Shown here: piece by piece, positions 1-8,193 of the stretch
How the letters are laid out: each line of letters opens with the position of its first letter
Position numbering within the stretch: position 1 is the first letter of the stretch
Assembly: GCA_945861535.1 (NCBI GenBank)
Contig: CAMAUZ010000019.1
Span: forward strand, 34,406-98,405
Source of the DNA: Akkermansia muciniphila
Lineage (GTDB): Bacteria > Verrucomicrobiota > Verrucomicrobiia > Limisphaerales > BJHT01
DNA length: 64,000 bases
Direction of reading: 5' to 3'
Position numbers and translations under genes: made by a program
The notes under the pieces: generated by a model
Told to the model about the DNA's origin: nothing
The model's database searches: none
The model's input: the letters and a program-made list of their open reading frames with translations, nothing else

Positions 1-571
1 CCTTGTCCGTGATCTGCAGCAGCGCCAGGTCCGCGAACTTGTTCATCGCCACGATGCGAATCTGTTTGAAACTCGTGCGCTCCAGCGACGCGCCCTTCTG
101 GTGATACACCTCGACGGAAATCTGCGTCTCGCCCTCGATCACATGGAAATTCGTGATGAGATAGCCCTCTTCATTGAGAATAAACCCCGACCCCAACCCG
201 CCCGGCGTCCGCACCTGCACCACCGCTTCGCCCAACTGCGCCACCTGCTCCCGCACGCTCCGCTCGGCCGGCGGCGTCACATTGATGCTGTAAAGCTCGC
301 GCTTCGTTTCCGTCGCCGCCGCGCCGACGGCCACGCGCTTCGGACCGTTCGCGCCCTCGGCCCCCGCGCCGTCGCCCCGCACCGTTTTGACAATGTGCGA
401 GCGGGGAATCGCCAGCACCGTGAAGCCGAGATCGACTATCACCTGATCGGCTTTCTCCGCCAGAATCTTGCCCGTCACCCCCGCGCGATCCCGCAACTGC
501 ACCTCGTCACCGCGCGCGGCAAAGGGGATGCAGACACAAGCCGCCAACCACAAAGAAATCCGTGAAAACAT
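1..571 (-). CDS. Trypsin-like (HtrA/Deg-type) serine protease, N-terminal part, cut by window edge
   Basis: Read leftwards from an ATG at 571, this frame is open to the window edge, so only about 190 residues are visible. It begins with a hydrophobic signal-like stretch (MFSRISLWLAACVCIPFAA), then a 100-residue leader, then a trypsin fold start: GSGFILNEEGYLITNFHVI holds the catalytic His (FHV) and FADLALLQI holds the likely catalytic Asp. The Ser motif (GNSG) and any PDZ domain would lie outside the window. The family cleaves misfolded or regulatory envelope proteins. Assignment to S1C (HtrA) is from the His and Asp motifs only, so substrate and exact subfamily are unknown. Confidence 0.75.
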   Translation of the reverse strand, partial: MFSRISLWLAACVCIPFAARGDEVQLRDRAGVTGKILAEKADQVIVDLGFTVLAIPRSHIVKTVRGDGAGAEGANGPKRVAVGAAATETKRELYSINVTPPAERSVREQVAQLGEAVVQVRTPGGLGSGFILNEEGYLITNFHVIEGETQISVEVYHQKGASLERTSFKQIRIVAMNKFADLALLQITDK

Positions 572-673
572 GCGCGGACGCTAAATGCCCCCATCTTCAA
601 AAACAAGCGGGCTTTCCTTGTCCCCCAGGAGCGCTCGCGGCCCGCCCGCGACGTGTTTCCACGCCCGCCATCG

Positions 674-955
674 TCACTTCGAAACCCGCAGCAGCGAAAA
701 CACCACGGCCGCCATCACCGCCACCAACGCGAGCACCAGCACCACGCCCACGCATCCCGCTTTGGCCGGCGCCGCTGTGAATTTCTCCGGCGAACTGACG
801 CGCAGCTCGGCCTCCAGTTTCTCAATGGCGACCTTCGCGTCCGCCAGTCCGGAGTTCGTCTGCTCGCGATAGATCTTGATCGCCGCAATCTTCTCCCCGG
901 CGAACAGCGCGCGCTTGATCTGCTCGATCTTGGGTTCGGGAGTGCTCGGATTCAC
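674..955 (-). CDS. Small membrane protein with ribosomal L7/L12 C-terminal-like domain
   Basis: A 93-residue protein. Residues about 8-50 (IEQIKRALFAGEKIAAIKIYRE, then SGLADAKVAIEKLE) resemble the C-terminal domain of ribosomal protein bL12, where the GL.DAK..VE motif contacts translation factors. Residues about 66-90 form one strong hydrophobic helix (VGVVLVLALVAVMAAVVFSLL), so the domain is probably tethered at the membrane facing the cytoplasm. It is not the true bL12, which is about 120 residues and lies in the rpl operon. Small proteins of this architecture occur in several bacteria; their role is not known to me. The neighbouring protease and dehydrogenase genes give no functional clue. 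Confidence 0.6.
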   Translation of the reverse strand: MNPSTPEPKIEQIKRALFAGEKIAAIKIYREQTNSGLADAKVAIEKLEAELRVSSPEKFTAAPAKAGCVGVVLVLALVAVMAAVVFSLLRVSK

Positions 956-975
956 AGGTTTTGGCTCAACGGTTT

Positions 976-1116
976 TGCCTCACGCAAAGGCCAGCAAGGA
1001 CGCAAAGGTGAGGGTCAAAAAATGCGTGCTCATCACCCACGTCCCAAACAACGCCAAGCGGAAATCTGCTTTCAGCTTCATTCCTTTGCGTCCTTCGCGT
1101 CCTTTGCGTGAGGCAT
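976..1116. repeat. Inverted repeat built on CTCACGCAAAGG / CCTTTGCGTGAG
   Basis: The left arm (about 976-1008) reads CCTCACGCAAAGG..AGGACGCAAAG and the right arm (about 1083-1116) carries the reverse complement CTTTGCGT..CCTTTGCGTGAGG. The two arms flank about 75 bp and fill the gap between the small membrane protein and the dehydrogenase stop. No coding sequence is convincing here. Confidence 0.6.
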
Positions 1117-1146
1117 ATCAGCCATCGCCTCGCTAAGTTTCTCCAC

Positions 1147-2481
1147 TCACTGCGGCACCAGCTTGAACACCTTCCCGGTCTCGCCCTCCAGCCCGCGCCC
1201 GTCGTTCGTCATCACATACAGTTCGCCATCCGCGCTCTCGCCGAGCGCCACAACGCACTTGTTCAACTGCCCGTCCGGATGACTCGCCAGCGACAGCAAC
1301 TCGATCTTCCACGGCTTGTTCGACCCCGCCTCCGACCGCGTCGCCACATACACCGCGCCGTCCGACTTGGTCCAAATCCGCGACCAGTCCGCGAACACAT
1401 ATTTGCCCGTCAAATGCGGAATCGCCTTGCCGCGATACACATACCCGCCCGTGATACACGTCCCGGCCGCGTCAGTGTCCTTCGGGAAACCCTTCGCGTT
1501 CTTGTAAACAATGGCCGGGTCCACAAACGGCCGCCCCTCGGCATCCTTCGCCGCCATCGCCTCGGGCTTTTTCAACGGTGCCTTCGGATCAAACCCCTCC
1601 ATCCCTTCCCGCAAATTCCAGCCATAATTGCCCCCCTTCACGATGATGTTCACCTCCTCGAACCGGTTCTGCCCCACGTCCGCCACAAACAGTTCGCGCT
1701 GGCCGCCACGATCAAACGACAGCCCCCACGGATTGCGCAGCCCGAACGCATAAATCTCCGGCCGCACCTTGCTGTTCCCGACAAACGGATTGTCCTTCGG
1801 CACGCTGTACGGATTCCCCGAATCCACGTCGATGCGCAGGATCTTCCCGAGATGCGTCGTCAGGTCCTGGCCATTGCCCTGCGGCGCATGACCGAGGCCT
1901 ACATCGCTGCCACCGCCGCCATCGCCCACGCCGAAATAAAGCAGCCCATCCGGCCCAAACGCCATGCGCCCCGAGTTGTGATTCGCCTGCGGCTCGTCGA
2001 TCTGGAGCAGCAGTTTTTCGTAAGCCGGATCGGCCTGCGAGCGGTCGTTCGCCAGCGTGCGAAACTCCGACAAATGGCTCGTGTGATCCCACTTCTCCGG
2101 CCCGCCCGCCCGCAGCGGTGCGCTGTAGTAAATATAGAACTTCCCGTTGTCATTGAACTTCGGATGCAGCGCGATCCCCAGCAACCCGCGCTCATCAAAG
2201 CCGTTCTTGAGCTTCGTAAGCTTCGGGCGCAGATCGAAAAATACCTTCGCCGGCCCCTCCTTCGACAACAGCTTGATCACGCCGATCTGATCCCCGATCA
2301 ACACCCGCCCCGAGCCATCCTCGAATGGAATCAAATTGATCGGCGAAACATATCCCTCGGCCACCAACCGCAACCCCACCGGCTTGGGCGCCTGCGCGGA
2401 CAACGACACAACGCTGAGGGAAAAACCGACGGCCAAAACCAGGCCGACGCGAACGAACTTGCAGAGCGAAACAGGATTCAT
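1147..2481 (-). CDS. PQQ-dependent sugar dehydrogenase-like beta-propeller protein (GSDH family)
   Basis: A 444-residue secreted protein. An N-terminal signal peptide (about 1-30, VGLVLAVGFSLSVVSLSAQA) precedes a six-bladed quinoprotein propeller. Recognisable GSDH-family motifs are ERGLLGIALHPKFNDNGKFY, NHNSGRMAFGPDGLLYFGVG (with the conserved H-N-x-G-R segment) and a GLRNPWGLSFD motif. Known relatives oxidise glucose, sorbosone or other aldoses in the periplasm using PQQ and pass electrons to the respiratory chain; many environmental paralogues have no tested substrate. Length and motif order are normal and the gene looks intact. It stands alone, with repeat-filled gaps on both sides. Confidence 0.85.
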   Translation of the reverse strand: MNPVSLCKFVRVGLVLAVGFSLSVVSLSAQAPKPVGLRLVAEGYVSPINLIPFEDGSGRVLIGDQIGVIKLLSKEGPAKVFFDLRPKLTKLKNGFDERGLLGIALHPKFNDNGKFYIYYSAPLRAGGPEKWDHTSHLSEFRTLANDRSQADPAYEKLLLQIDEPQANHNSGRMAFGPDGLLYFGVGDGGGGSDVGLGHAPQGNGQDLTTHLGKILRIDVDSGNPYSVPKDNPFVGNSKVRPEIYAFGLRNPWGLSFDRGGQRELFVADVGQNRFEEVNIIVKGGNYGWNLREGMEGFDPKAPLKKPEAMAAKDAEGRPFVDPAIVYKNAKGFPKDTDAAGTCITGGYVYRGKAIPHLTGKYVFADWSRIWTKSDGAVYVATRSEAGSNKPWKIELLSLASHPDGQLNKCVVALGESADGELYVMTNDGRGLEGETGKVFKLVPQ

Positions 2482-3414
2482 CCGGGCACACTAGCCACCG
2501 CCCCCACCGCGACACAAGAACGCTGCGAAAAAATGTCGCGCCCGCCGGTCTCCTAATCTCCCCGCAGCCCCGGGGCATCCCCACTCCGTATCGTCCTTGC
2601 GGAACCGCGCCACTGCACACCAATGGTCGCCGGAAACGGTGCCCTATGTATTCAGCCGAGCCGAATTCTCGACCACCGAGACGCGAGGAACACAGCGCGG
2701 CGGAGCCGTAACCCAAGGAGCGCGGCCGTCCCGACCGCAGCGGCAACATCGGAGCCGGGGCGCTGGAAATTTGTTGCCCCCTTGCGGGTGCGTAGCTGCT
2801 GCGGGGGAACCCCGCGCTCCGGAATTCCTCGCGGCCCCCGGGGATTTCTCCCGGAGCGCGGCTGTGTGCGCGGCGCACCAACCGCAGCAGGTTGGCCGCA
2901 CGGGAAGCGTCTGATTTCCACCGGCGCCTACGGCGTTTCGGGGCCGCTGCGGCTGGTCCTCGGCGGACACAGCCGCGCTCCTTTGGCTGCGGCTCCGCCG
3001 CTCGGTCCTGCAACTCTGCAAAATCCTCGCACCACGCGAGGATGTTACCATCGCACGAACGGCCAGCCCGGCCCGCAGCCAACTCGCCAATTCCCATTCC
3101 TTTGCCCAAAATTCCCCTGCCCAACTCGGCCCTGCTCCCGAGCGGCTCCGTCCACCGCCGCCACCCAAATCACGCAGCTCCCTCCGCGCCGGCAGCGGGT
3201 ACGCCCGGCGCAGGTCGTCGCCAATTCCCCTTGCGCCATTCCCTCCTCACGCGCTCCGCATGGGTTGCGGCTCTGCCGCCGTGTGTTCATCGTGTCGCTG
3301 TGGTTCTCACCTCGGTTTCCGCTGTATAGATACCGCTGAGATTTCTCCCTTTCCGTCATCGAGCCAAATTGCCGCTTGTCATCGGGTTGGTGATTGGTAC
3401 GGTCCGCCCCTCTT
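2482..3414. repeat. Gene-free 930 bp with palindromic repeats
   Basis: No credible gene lies in this gap. It carries copies of the GGAGCGCGGC..GCCGC family: one near 2719-2743, and an inverted pair at about 2852-2890 (GGAGCGCGGCTGTGTGCG) and 2945-2985 (ACACAGCCGCGCTCC). Open frames crossing it are GC-driven and lack domain signal. The last 100 bp precede rpmE and should hold its promoter, but I see no confident -35/-10 pair. Confidence 0.55.
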
Positions 3415-3669
3415 ATGAAAGCTGACATTCATCCCAAATACGAGGATGCGGAAATCCGTTGCGCCTGCGGCAACTCGATCAAGACCCGCTCCACCCGAAA
3501 ATCTCTGGTGATCGGTATCTGCAACATGTGCCACCCGTTCTACACGGGCACCCAGAAGTTCGTGGACACCGCCGGCCGCGTGGACAAGTTCCAGCAACGC
3601 ATGGCCAAGACCCAGGCCGTGCAGGCCGCCGCCGCCGCGGCCGATGCGTCGAAAAAGAAACGCAAGTAG
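3415..3669 (+). CDS. rpmE: 50S ribosomal protein bL31
   Basis: An 84-residue protein of the large ribosomal subunit at the central-protuberance bridge. It begins MKADIHPKY and keeps the bL31 pattern, including the zinc-binding set CACGN (two Cys) and [10 protein letters not shown] (two Cys), so this is the zinc-binding C+ form. The tail (about 65-84) is Ala- and Lys-rich ([14 protein letters not shown]), longer than in E. coli and probably disordered, binding rRNA. The ATG at 3415 is chosen because an in-frame TTG seven codons upstream would add residues before the universally conserved N-terminus. It precedes prfA, a common bacterial pairing. Confidence 0.97.
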   Translation: MKADIHPKYEDAEIRCACGNSIKTRSTRKSLVIGICNMCHPFYTGTQKFVDTAGRVDKFQQRMAKTQAVQAAAAAADASKKKRK

Positions 3670-3683
3670 TTCCTCTTTGCTCA

Positions 3684-3726
3684 CCGCCCGCCCGCCGGAC
3701 ACCCGGTGGGCGGGCGGTTTTGTTTT
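3684..3726 (+). terminator. Intrinsic terminator after rpmE
   Basis: Directly after the rpmE stop, a GC-rich hairpin (CCGCCCGCCCGCCGG, short loop, then GGTGGGCGGGCGG) is followed by TTTTGTTTT. This is a textbook rho-independent terminator and suggests that prfA, 115 bp further on, has its own promoter. Confidence 0.85.
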
Positions 3727-3840
3727 GCCGATCCGTCCCGCGCCTTCCGGCACCGGCGCGGAGGAGCATTGCGTTGGATCGGTTTCATCGCCTGCCAACC
3801 ACGGCTGCAAACTGCCAACCTGATTCCCGCTTCCGGCCGC

Positions 3841-4920
3841 ATGGACCTCCGTCCCTACATTGATAAATTCGCCCGCCGCCTGTTTGAGGTGGAAAGCGCG
3901 TTGAGCGACCCGAAGGTCTTCGGCAACCCGCAGAAGGCTCAGGAACTGGCACGCGAACATGCCCGGCTCAAGGCCCTCGTCACCACCGGCCACAGCTATC
4001 TGAAGGTCCACCACGACCTCGACGAGAACCGCGCCCTGCTCGCCGCCGAGGCTCCCGAATCCGAACTCGCCGCGATGGCGCGCGAAGAAATCGCCCGGCT
4101 CGAACCGCAGGACACCCGCCTGGCGCGCGAAGTGCAATTCGGCCTCGTGCCGCCCGACCCGGTGGATTCGCGCAACACCATCATCGAAATCCGCGCCGGG
4201 GCCGGCGGCTCCGAGTCCGCCCTGTTCGCCGCTGACTTGTACCGGATGTACATGCGCTACACCGACGCGCTGGGCTGGAAGGTCGAGACGCTGGATTGCA
4301 GCCCGTCGGATTTGGGCGGCTTCAAGGAAATCATTTTCAGCGTGATCGGGCAGGACGTTTACAAGCGGCTCAAATACGAGAGCGGCGTGCATCGCGTCCA
4401 GCGCGTGCCGGCGACCGAGGCGCAGGGGCGCGTACATACCAGCACCGTCACCGTCGCCGTGCTCCCCGAGGCCGAGGAGGTCGATGTCGAAATCCGCACC
4501 GAGGACCTGACCATCAGCGTCTGCCGCGCCTCCGGCCACGGCGGGCAGGGCGTGAACACCACCGATTCGGCCGTGCGCATTTTCCACAAGCCCACCGGGG
4601 TCGAGGTGCGCTGCCAGGACGAGCGCTCCCAGATCAAAAACAAAGCCAAGGCCATGATCGTCCTGCGCACGCGCCTCCTCGACCGCAAGGTGGCCGAGGA
4701 AAAATCCAAATACGACGCCCAGCGCAGCCAGCAGGTCGGCACCGGCGAACGCAGCGAAAAAATCCGCACCTACAATTTCCCGCAGAACCGCGTGACCGAT
4801 CACCGCATCGAACTCACGCTCTACAACCTCTCCAACGTCATCAACGGCGACCTCGACGGCCTGATCACACCGCTCATCGCCGACGACCTCAACCGCCGCC
4901 TGACCGCGCTGCAATTGTGA
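3841..4920 (+). CDS. prfA: Peptide chain release factor 1
   Basis: A 359-residue class I release factor, which recognises UAA/UAG and triggers peptidyl-tRNA hydrolysis. It contains the RF1 tripeptide 'anticodon' PAT (in HRVQRVPATEAQGRVHTS) and the universal GGQ loop (SGHGGQGVNTTDSAVRI), whose Gln is methylated in most bacteria. The C-terminal domain has CQDERSQIKNKAKAM and TYNFPQNRVTDHRI. The frame stays open upstream into the rpmE terminator, but the ATG at 3841 (MDLRPYIDKF) gives the normal length and N-terminus. One small difference from E. coli is Gly instead of His after GGQ. Confidence 0.97.
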   Translation: MDLRPYIDKFARRLFEVESALSDPKVFGNPQKAQELAREHARLKALVTTGHSYLKVHHDLDENRALLAAEAPESELAAMAREEIARLEPQDTRLAREVQFGLVPPDPVDSRNTIIEIRAGAGGSESALFAADLYRMYMRYTDALGWKVETLDCSPSDLGGFKEIIFSVIGQDVYKRLKYESGVHRVQRVPATEAQGRVHTSTVTVAVLPEAEEVDVEIRTEDLTISVCRASGHGGQGVNTTDSAVRIFHKPTGVEVRCQDERSQIKNKAKAMIVLRTRLLDRKVAEEKSKYDAQRSQQVGTGERSEKIRTYNFPQNRVTDHRIELTLYNLSNVINGDLDGLITPLIADDLNRRLTALQL

Positions 4921-4946
4921 GGCGGCCTTCGGAAATCAGGCGCCCC

Positions 4947-5022
4947 GTAGCCGCCGACGTGAGGAGGCGGCTGGCCCTGCGAGTGCGCGCGTCCCCATCC
5001 GCCTCGTCACCTCGGCGGCTAC
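4947..5022. repeat. Palindromic repeat, family A (GTAGCCGCCGACGTGAGGAG)
   Basis: The left arm at 4947-4970 (GTAGCCGCCGACGTGAGGAG..) and the right arm at 4999-5022 (..CACCTCGGCGGCTAC) form a near-perfect 24-bp stem with a 28-nt loop. It lies between prfA and the HAD gene. Sister copies are at 15479-15554 and 17967-18038. Confidence 0.8.
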
Positions 5023-5052
5023 ATTTTCGCACAGCCTCGAACCAATTCTGAC

Positions 5053-5619
5053 ATGACTCCCCGCGCCCTGATTTTCGATTGCGACGGCACCCTCGCCGAC
5101 ACCATGCCGCTCCACTGGCGCGCGTGGCAGGTCGTCACCGAACGACACGGCATCCACTTCACCGAAGCGCGCTTTTACTCGCTCGGCGGCGTGCCCTCGC
5201 GCGACATCCTCCGCATGTTGGTGGCCGAACAGGGCCTCGCCATCGATCCGCTGGTCGTGTCGAAAGAAAAAGAAGCCGCCTATCTCCCGCTCATGCCGCA
5301 GGTCGGGCCGATCCATCCCGTCGTCGCCATCGCCCGTGAACACCGGGGCAAACTGCCGCTCGCCGTCGCCTCGGGCGGCAGCCGACGCGCCATCGAAGAA
5401 GTGCTGACCCACCTCGGCATCCGCGGCTGGTTCGATGCCGTCGTCACCAACGAAGACATCGTCCGCCAGAAACCCGCGCCCGACATTTTCCTCGAAGCCG
5501 CCCGCCGCCTCAGCGTGCCCGCCGAATTCTGCCGCGCCTTCGAGGACACCGACCTCGGCATGACCGCCATCCGCGCTGCCGGCATGGACGCGGTGGATGT
5601 GCGGACGCTCCTGGGTTAG
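5053..5619 (+). CDS. HAD-superfamily sugar-phosphate phosphatase or phosphoglucomutase
   Basis: A 188-residue HAD hydrolase of subfamily IA. All four motifs are visible: I, FDCDGTLAD (nucleophile and acid/base Asp); II, VASGGS; III, RQKPAPDIF (Lys); IV, AFEDTDLGM (Mg-binding acids). The small helical cap between motifs I and II and the order of motifs resemble the YqaB/beta-phosphoglucomutase group, which acts on small sugar phosphates such as fructose-1-phosphate. Substrate cannot be fixed from sequence. The gene is intact and separated from prfA by a family A palindrome. Confidence 0.85.
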   Translation: MTPRALIFDCDGTLADTMPLHWRAWQVVTERHGIHFTEARFYSLGGVPSRDILRMLVAEQGLAIDPLVVSKEKEAAYLPLMPQVGPIHPVVAIAREHRGKLPLAVASGGSRRAIEEVLTHLGIRGWFDAVVTNEDIVRQKPAPDIFLEAARRLSVPAEFCRAFEDTDLGMTAIRAAGMDAVDVRTLLG

Positions 5620-5784
5620 CGGGCCCGCAGCTTCGGAGCACTCGCCACGCAGGGTTACGACGGATTTCTCCCCACCGAGACCACCCACGTCGAACGCGCG
5701 GAGAGTCGCGCGCCGCTCAGCGCTTCATGGCCAAGCTGCGGTCGGCCTGATTCCGCAAGAGCCTTCGGGCCAGGCAAAAGACGG

Positions 5785-7338
5785 TCAGAGTCTGCGGACC
5801 TCGTCTCCTGCACGGGCCAGTGGTGGCGCATCGACGCGGTGGCGGGCGCGTTCGGTGGCGGAGCGGACGATCACGCGGACGGGGTGCTGGCCGGAGGGGA
5901 GCTGGAGTTTGAAGGCAGAATTGAAGCCGCGCCGGGCGAGTTCGTCGCGCAGCCGCGCGTGGTCGCCGCACCAGCTTTCCTCCTGTTCGCAATCGCGGAG
6001 GCGTTGCTGCTCGGTCAACTCGGCGGTGTCGGCGTGGCGCACCATCGCGGTCTGGAGCAGGCTCAGGTCGGAGTTCACCACCATTTCAACGGCGTATTCG
6101 GCATTGCCCGGTTTGCGGATGACGAGCTTCCCGGCGCTCACCAAGGCGGTCTCCATCGGCGCGCCGTCCAGCTCGTAGCCGATGGCGGCGAGGGATTCGA
6201 GAATGGCCTGCCGCCGCTCGTCGGCGAGGCGGCGCTGGTCGTCGGTGGCGACGGCGGCGGTCAGTTCGCGTTCGAGATCGCCGAGGTCCACGACGTTGCC
6301 CGCGCGCAGCAGAGTTTGAAGCTGCGCGCGCAGCCGCTCGACGACCGGGCCGGTCGCCGCGGACGTGCGGTCGAGCACGGCCTCGAGGCGGGCGCGCCAT
6401 TCGGAGTGCGCCTGCAAGTTCTTGAGCCGGGTGCTGCAATCCAACGCTAGGGCTTCGTATTGCGTGCGGCGGAAGGCGGGATCGGTCTCGCGCTCAATGG
6501 CCGCGGCACGTTCGCGCAGGGAACTCCAGCCCGCGTGATTTTGGAGGAGGGAAAGTTCGGCGAGAAGCCGCTCGGCTTTTTCCGCGTAGGTGTCGGCGGA
6601 TGTTTTCGCGGTGGTGGTGGCGACCGCGACGGGTGCTTGTTTCGCGAGATAATCCTGGAGCGTCTCCACCGGCGCGCGGCCGGCGGCCAGATGCGCGGTG
6701 ACGAGGCGGGCGTGGGTGTCGCGCACCGCCTGCTCGAACTGCCCCACGGCGGCCGTCAGCCCGCACCGGGCCGCGGCGACGGCGCTCTCGGTGGCGCGCA
6801 GGCACGCGATTTCATCGGGCGATTCCGCCGACTCGACCGGGACCGGGATGACGAGTCGCTGCAGCCGCGCCGCCGCGCTGGCACGGATGCTGGCGACTTC
6901 GGCGACCGGCCAGTTGGCGGGCAGGGCGGTCTCCAAACCGCGCTCCAGTTTCGCCCGCTCCTCGTGGAGTTTGCCAACGTGCTGGCGCAGCTCGCGCACG
7001 CGGCGTTGCAACGTGGCGACTTGTTCGCGGACGGCGGCGGTGAGTTTGCCCAGGCCCGCCTCCAGCAATTCTTTCTCCCGGCGAATCTGCAGCACCACGT
7101 CGAGACCGTCATTCCGCGCATTGGCAAAACCGGCCTCGACGCGCCTGGTCAGCAGCGCGGGATCGGCGGTGGGCGACGGCGCGGTGAGTTCCAAGTTGCG
7201 CGCCCGCTCCGCAAGTTCGGAGCACTGGCCGAACAGGCGGCGATACTCGGCGAGCGTGGTAGCGCACTGGGCGCGATTGGAACGCCGGGCCAGGTGGAGG
7301 GTGGTTGCCGTAACCTCGAAGCATTTGGGGCCGCTCAT
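5785..7338 (-). CDS. Large coiled-coil protein with MSGPK N-terminus, function unknown
   Basis: A 517-residue cytoplasmic protein. I place the start at the ATG at 7338 (MSGPKCFEVTAT); the frame is open further upstream but runs into a palindromic repeat. Residues about 30-360 are Ala/Leu/Glu/Arg-rich helices with heptad character (for example LQRRVRELRQHVGKLHEERA). The last 130 or so residues look globular (LAAIGYELDG, GKLVIRKPGNAEYAVEMVV, EESWCGDHARLRDELARRG). I have seen similar MSGPK-starting bacterial proteins but know no function. The codon use matches its neighbours. It may be structural or part of a signalling complex, but nothing nearby proves either. Confidence 0.65.
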   Translation of the reverse strand: MSGPKCFEVTATTLHLARRSNRAQCATTLAEYRRLFGQCSELAERARNLELTAPSPTADPALLTRRVEAGFANARNDGLDVVLQIRREKELLEAGLGKLTAAVREQVATLQRRVRELRQHVGKLHEERAKLERGLETALPANWPVAEVASIRASAAARLQRLVIPVPVESAESPDEIACLRATESAVAAARCGLTAAVGQFEQAVRDTHARLVTAHLAAGRAPVETLQDYLAKQAPVAVATTTAKTSADTYAEKAERLLAELSLLQNHAGWSSLRERAAAIERETDPAFRRTQYEALALDCSTRLKNLQAHSEWRARLEAVLDRTSAATGPVVERLRAQLQTLLRAGNVVDLGDLERELTAAVATDDQRRLADERRQAILESLAAIGYELDGAPMETALVSAGKLVIRKPGNAEYAVEMVVNSDLSLLQTAMVRHADTAELTEQQRLRDCEQEESWCGDHARLRDELARRGFNSAFKLQLPSGQHPVRVIVRSATERARHRVDAPPLARAGDEVRRL

Positions 7339-7445
7339 GGTGCGACGGGTTCTACGGCCTCGCCGAACCCATCGCAATCCCGGAACGGGCCGAAGCTGTG
7401 CGGTCGTGATGAAGCAAGCAGCAGGTGAGAAAAAGACGGGCCGTG

Positions 7446-7522
7446 GTAGGGCGCGCCTGTCCCCAGCGCGCCGTTCCGGTATACGCACGCCCCGCGGCGC
7501 GCTGAGGACAGACGCGCCCTAC
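7446..7522. repeat. Palindromic repeat, family B (GTAGGGCGCG..CTGTCCCCAG)
   Basis: The 325 bp gap at 7339-7663 holds this element. The left arm GTAGGGCGCGCCTGTCCCCA is matched by a right arm GGACAGACGCGCCCTAC. A second copy of the same family lies at 22775-22850. A fragment reading GCGGCGTGAACGCCGC (near 7563-7580) belongs to another family. No gene is visible in the gap. Confidence 0.8.
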
Positions 7523-7663
7523 CAACTTGGGGGGAGCGCACGCAGTGGGACATTCGGACGGTGAAGCGGCGTGAACGCCGCGCGCCGGTACCGCAGCCGT
7601 CCCCGGCTGCGAGTTGCGGGGCGTCCTCGCCCCAGCATTCGGTCCGCGCGGCGAGACGCCGCC

Positions 7664-7963
7664 TCACCCTCCCGGCGTGAGCTGCCGTTGATGCTCCTGC
7701 TTCGTGTGCAAAATGCGGAAGACCACGACGCGGCTGGCGTCAATCCGATAGAAGAGTTTGTAGGGAAAACGCTGGGTGATGATCCGGCGGAAACCGCGGT
7801 AATAAATTGGCCGACGCTCCGGCGTCTCCTCCAGCACGCGAATGGCGCGCCCCACTTCCGCCAGCAACTCGTCACCCAAACCCGTCCGCCGGGATTCATA
7901 CCAAGCGCGGGCGGCCTGCAAATCCGCCTCCGCCTTCGGCCGGATGACGACGCGCCAGCTCAC
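7664..7963 (-). CDS. RelE/ParE-family toxin
   Basis: A 99-residue protein with the ParE/RelE fold signature: VVIRPKAEADLQAARAWYES at the start, then GLGDELLAEV, PIYYRGFRRIITQRFPYKLFYRI and a final VVVFRILHTKQEHQ strand. Family members are mRNA interferases (RelE) or gyrase poisons (ParE); the YESRRTGLGDEL layout is more like ParE. The start overlaps the antitoxin stop by four bases (ATGA), so the two are translationally coupled as toxin-antitoxin pairs usually are. The gene is intact. Confidence 0.9.
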   Translation of the reverse strand: MSWRVVIRPKAEADLQAARAWYESRRTGLGDELLAEVGRAIRVLEETPERRPIYYRGFRRIITQRFPYKLFYRIDASRVVVFRILHTKQEHQRQLTPGG

Positions 7964-8193
7964 GAACGCGAGGACTGGCGCAGGCGGGCTTCGACTTCCG
8001 GCCAGGTCGATCCGGCGTCGGGGTTCTTTCGGTAGTCCTCCAGTTCGCGGTCCAGCAACGCCCTTTCCTCAGCGCCGGGCTGGCCACCGGCCAGCAAGTC
8101 GCGTTCTTCCATCTCGCAAATGCGGTCAAAGATTTCGCGCCGATCGGTCAAATCCAACTTGGGGAGTTCCGCCAGGATTTCCACTTTGCTCAT
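7960..8193 (-). CDS. Addiction-module antitoxin for the ParE-like toxin
   Basis: A 77-residue acidic protein upstream of, and overlapping, the toxin gene. The sequence MSKVEILAELPKLDLTDRRE..ICEMEERDLL and the C-terminal ..DYRKNPDAGSTWPEVEARLR match the short 'putative addiction module' antitoxins (TIGR02574-like) that pair with RelE/ParE toxins. The N-terminal half would contact DNA or dimerise and the C-terminal part would wrap the toxin. Autoregulation is expected but no operator is obvious upstream, where repeat DNA begins. Confidence 0.85.
   Translation of the reverse strand: MSKVEILAELPKLDLTDRREIFDRICEMEERDLLAGGQPGAEERALLDRELEDYRKNPDAGSTWPEVEARLRQSSRS

Noticed and set aside
1108..2556. 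Long plus-strand open frame opposite the sugar dehydrogenase
   Set aside because: Arg/Pro/His-rich translation typical of antisense of a GC-rich gene; the minus-strand gene has clear family motifs.
2623..3339. Open frames in the 2.5-3.4 kb gap
   Set aside because: They cross several copies of palindromic repeats, lack a start context and show no domain; the frame on each strand is equally open.
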